The translations under genes were made by a program, and so were the position numbers. From Antitrichia curtipendula (Eukaryota; Streptophyta; Bryopsida; Hypnales; Leucodontaceae), in assembly GCA_951230915.1 (NCBI GenBank), contig OX579633.1:6112145-6176144 (forward strand): 64,000 nt of DNA. The letters are read 5' to 3'. Below the pieces are notes generated by a model. The model worked only from the letters and a program-made list of their open reading frames with translations. It did no database searches and had not been told where the DNA came from. Below, piece by piece: positions 61,309 through 64,000 of this stretch; the stretch's first letter is position 1, and every line of letters starts with the position of its first letter.

Positions 61309-62576
61309 ATTATAATTATAGAAACAATTTGGTAAAGAACACCATTAATCAACATCAACAAAAGTACATCCAAAGATACCCTCAATTTGAAGATGAAAAC
61401 ATTATTCTACGTGGACAATATTATTGTCATTGATAAATTGATGGACAATCATATAAGTACACTATTTGTTTTGCCTATTGTTATCTAAGATTTAATATAC
61501 TACAAAATCTTGTAAAATAAAGTTAAATGAATTATTTTTGTTAAACTTTGTAACTTCAAATACTACCAAGAAACTCTTCATTGACATACATTGAGCTCAT
61601 CTTGATTGAAGCTAATCTAGGTAGCTCAAATATAGCCCAAATTGGACTCATTAATCAATAAAAGTGTAGTTAGCAACTATTTGAAGTTGAGCTTTGATTA
61701 GCTTTTAATTAAAGTTGTAAATTACAAGTCACTACTAACTAGTTGTGTATATCATTTTTGTCACAAATCACAACCAACTATACCAAAATTAAATTATCAT
61801 ATTTTAATTTTATTAAGAAGGTGGATGGCATTATGACAAATACAAATCTTGTATCTAAATCAAATCTTTCTTTGAAAATTACCCTTAAAGGTCCCACCTA
61901 GTGTAAACCAAGAGACCTACACTAGGTAATAAATTTTAGGAAAAAAAAAAAAAATTCAATTTTTTATTTTATTTTAATATACATTTATGTTATTATTTAT
62001 TTACTTTTCCATTTTCAAATGGGATTGTCTTTGTAGAACATATTAGAGAAAAAAACAATCTAGAAAGAAAAATCTTTGAATATAAATTTACAAGCACAAA
62101 GCCCTACATTTTACCACAAACTTTATCTTTTTTAATGCAAGTAAAGAATTAAAAAATATTTATTTTATTTTAATTTAATTTAATATTCTTTTCTAATTTC
62201 AATTTTTTTTCATACATAATTGTTTTGAAAAAAAATTATGGTCACATATGCTAAGCTTAACCATTTAATTCTAGATAAAATCTAAAGATTAAATTTTTTA
62301 TTTTGAATAATAAATGTAAATTATAAGCTAATTTTTTTATTTTATAAAAATTTAAGATGTTTTTCAAAATAATAATAATCCTTTCTTTCTTCTTCAATTC
62401 TTTTATTCTAACCCTAAAAGGATGAAAAGATTAAACAATTGCTAATGGATGACTTTTAAGTTTACCATACATATAAAAAATGCACCTATTAGTTCAAAAA
62501 TCAAATAGATTTGCACAAAATTTCTTAGCTAAGGTCTAGTCCTTTCATGATTAACTTAACTACCCAGCTACTATTA
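61309..62576. other. AT-rich intergenic DNA, no gene seen
   Basis: Only long A/T tracts and a 10-bp-arm hairpin at about 61899-61935 (ACCTAGTGTA against TACACTAGGT) were noted. Confidence 0.45.
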
Positions 62577-62808
62577 CACTACAAGAGAAAGGGGTGTTTT
62601 AAGTATAGTCCTAGAGATAAGATTTTAAGTAATGACCTTTATAGGAGACTTTTAGTAAGAATTTATTCAAAACACTTGTCTTTTTAGTGAAATTTCACTA
62701 AAAAGACACTTGTTTTGAATAAATTCTTACTAAAAATCTTCTATAAAAGTCATTACTTAAAATCTTATCTCTAGGGCTATACTTAAAACACCCCTTTCTC
62801 TTGTAGTG
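62577..62808. mobile_element. CACTA-type (En/Spm) foldback MITE, intact
   Basis: This 232-bp element has ends CACTACAAGAGAAAGGGGTG at both termini (second read on the minus strand). The 3-bp duplication TTA lies at 62574-62576 and 62809-62811. The two halves are almost perfect complements meeting at AGTGAAATTTCACT, so the whole element would fold into one long hairpin. CACTACAAGA ends plus a 3-bp duplication are diagnostic of CACTA elements. It is non-coding. Confidence 0.93.
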
Positions 62809-62814
62809 TTACCA

Positions 62815-64000
62815 AAAACAAAATGGGTCAATGATACCAATTGTTTATTTAAAAGATTCATTGATATTAGTACGATTGTTTGGAATACAAAGAAAATGAA
62901 TATTAGAATGATTCATCTTCATCAATTTTTCAAATTCCTTGTTGATGTGCATATTCCAATAGTTAATAAGCCAAATCATCTACTAGATTGTAATCACTTA
63001 CTTTCTTTTGATAGATGATAAAAAGCAATTGGGTTCTCTCAAGAGATTGACTTGAAAGGTTATACTATGTACTAGGAAGTGCTTACAAATTCTTTATATA
63101 CATTTAATGGGGACCAATGGTTAAATGTCAAGTATGTACCAACCAGTTGAATATCAAATACCAACCAAATTTTTTTCCATCACTCAATGGTGGTCATGAT
63201 CAAGGTTTTGACCCTTCAAAGATCCAAAGATAACTGAGACGTGTACCTAAGACTTATACAGTTCACTGTCATATAAACTCGTCGTCGTTAATACCACGGA
63301 CATGGATGTACACATTCTAAGAGCTTTTTATTTCCCACTTTTGTGTTCCCAATGTACGAAGAAGATTAATGCCCGTTGAATCAATATTCACAACAACCTC
63401 GTGAACTTTGATCATTTATGCAAAATCTTTGTGCCATAGATTTACCTTGAACTCTATAATCATTTTGTATATTTTTTATGTTTGCAGTAGATGCTCCACA
63501 ACTTCAATAAAGTTCAACCTTAATAAATGTCCTAATTCATAGTAAAAATACTTGAAAATTTATGCACTTTTGCTACTAAGTATCTTGTTTACTAAAAATA
63601 CCACATTCTAAATGTCCACATTCATGCTAATTTTGCTACTTTAAAATCTTTTCCCTATTTCTCTTCTTTTTCTTCCATTCCTTTCTTCTTCAATCACTTT
63701 ACATTAACTCCTCAGCTTCTGAGATTGCGTTTCGTAAGGAGCGTGGCAATCTTGCGGGAGAAGGGAGTAAGCTTAACTTACGCGCAAGATCGACGTCGAG
63801 CGTTGCTTCGCGAACCCTTTACTGGGGATCACGAGGACTCTTGTGCCGCTGGCTCACTCGCTCGCTTGCGCACTCCAACCAGCTTCCGTCCTGCAATTCT
63901 CGGTCAGCCTATCATTTTCCATGGTTTGTGTCCTCTTCTCTTTTCTTTTTGTTTGTTGGGTGGTTTGGTTTCTTCTTCCGCTGGCCACTTGATTCCCTTT
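62815..64000 (+). repeat. right arm of the inverted duplication; promoter and leader of a second ATG18-like gene
   Basis: The segment matches the minus strand of 42145-43235. From about 63,720 the sequence turns GC-rich, and the leader blocks GATCGACGTCGAGCGTTGCT and CAACCAGCTTCCGTC appear in the plus orientation, followed by the putative leader-exon donor CCATG|GTTTGTG near 63940. In the left copy the start codon lies about 1.7 kb downstream of this point, so coding sequence of the second gene would begin outside the window. The 70-codon frame at 62806-63018 is not conserved as coding in the left arm. Confidence 0.85.

Noticed and set aside
62806..63018. 70-codon frame considered as a retrotransposon fragment
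   Set aside because: No known motif, and the homologous left duplication arm does not keep the frame open.
1..64000. CRISPR arrays, bacterial operons, riboswitches, rRNA genes, long terminal repeats
   Set aside because: None seen; the gene structure is eukaryotic and no long direct repeats with TG...CA ends and primer-binding sites were found.

Overview
The window is nuclear DNA of a land plant, most likely a bryophyte and probably a moss. The identification rests on plant-specific gene families (AKR2 and a BCAS3-domain ATG18), short GT-AG introns, telo-box motifs upstream of a ribosomal protein gene, and plant-style MITEs and CACTA ends. The lineage below land plant is inferred from gene style and base composition, and the species was not identified. 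Genes sit in fairly GC-balanced islands inside very AT-rich, repeat-filled DNA.

Three intact protein-coding genes could be assembled exon by exon. RPS2 (40S protein uS5) is on the minus strand at 1658-3194. An AKR2-type ankyrin-repeat chaperone for chloroplast outer-membrane proteins is on the plus strand at 15113-19421, with eight exons. A large ATG18f/g/h-type autophagy protein (PROPPIN plus BCAS3 domain) is on the minus strand at 34409-40496, with nine exons, and has a long upstream leader to about 42.37 kb. Its leader and promoter recur in inverted orientation at the right edge (about 62.8-64.0 kb), so a second ATG18 paralogue should start just outside the window. The three genes belong to separate housekeeping pathways (translation, organelle protein targeting, autophagy) and form no operon-like unit.

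Two decayed transposase genes lie between the duplication arms: a hAT (DUF4371-like) pseudogene at 50671-52811 on the plus strand and a pogo/CENP-B-like DDE pseudogene at 54966-56794 on the minus strand.

The rest is dominated by short non-autonomous DNA elements whose ends can be read directly. They include two Stowaway-like elements, several TA-flanked MITEs (AGGTAG, TGGTAG and GGAATAGTC types), a CATTAG-ended family with three copies, two CACTA foldbacks, a probable Helitron, simple foldbacks, and a family of about 0.9-1.2 kb elements flanked by TTAA with CCCCTAAAG-like inverted ends. The TTAA family is the most unusual item, because TTAA target sites are typical of piggyBac elements, which are not a usual component of land-plant genomes. 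Two nested insertions can be checked against uninterrupted copies inside the same window. Long stretches (7.3-12.2, 23.8-25.4, 43.2-45.0 and 56.8-62.5 kb) show no gene.
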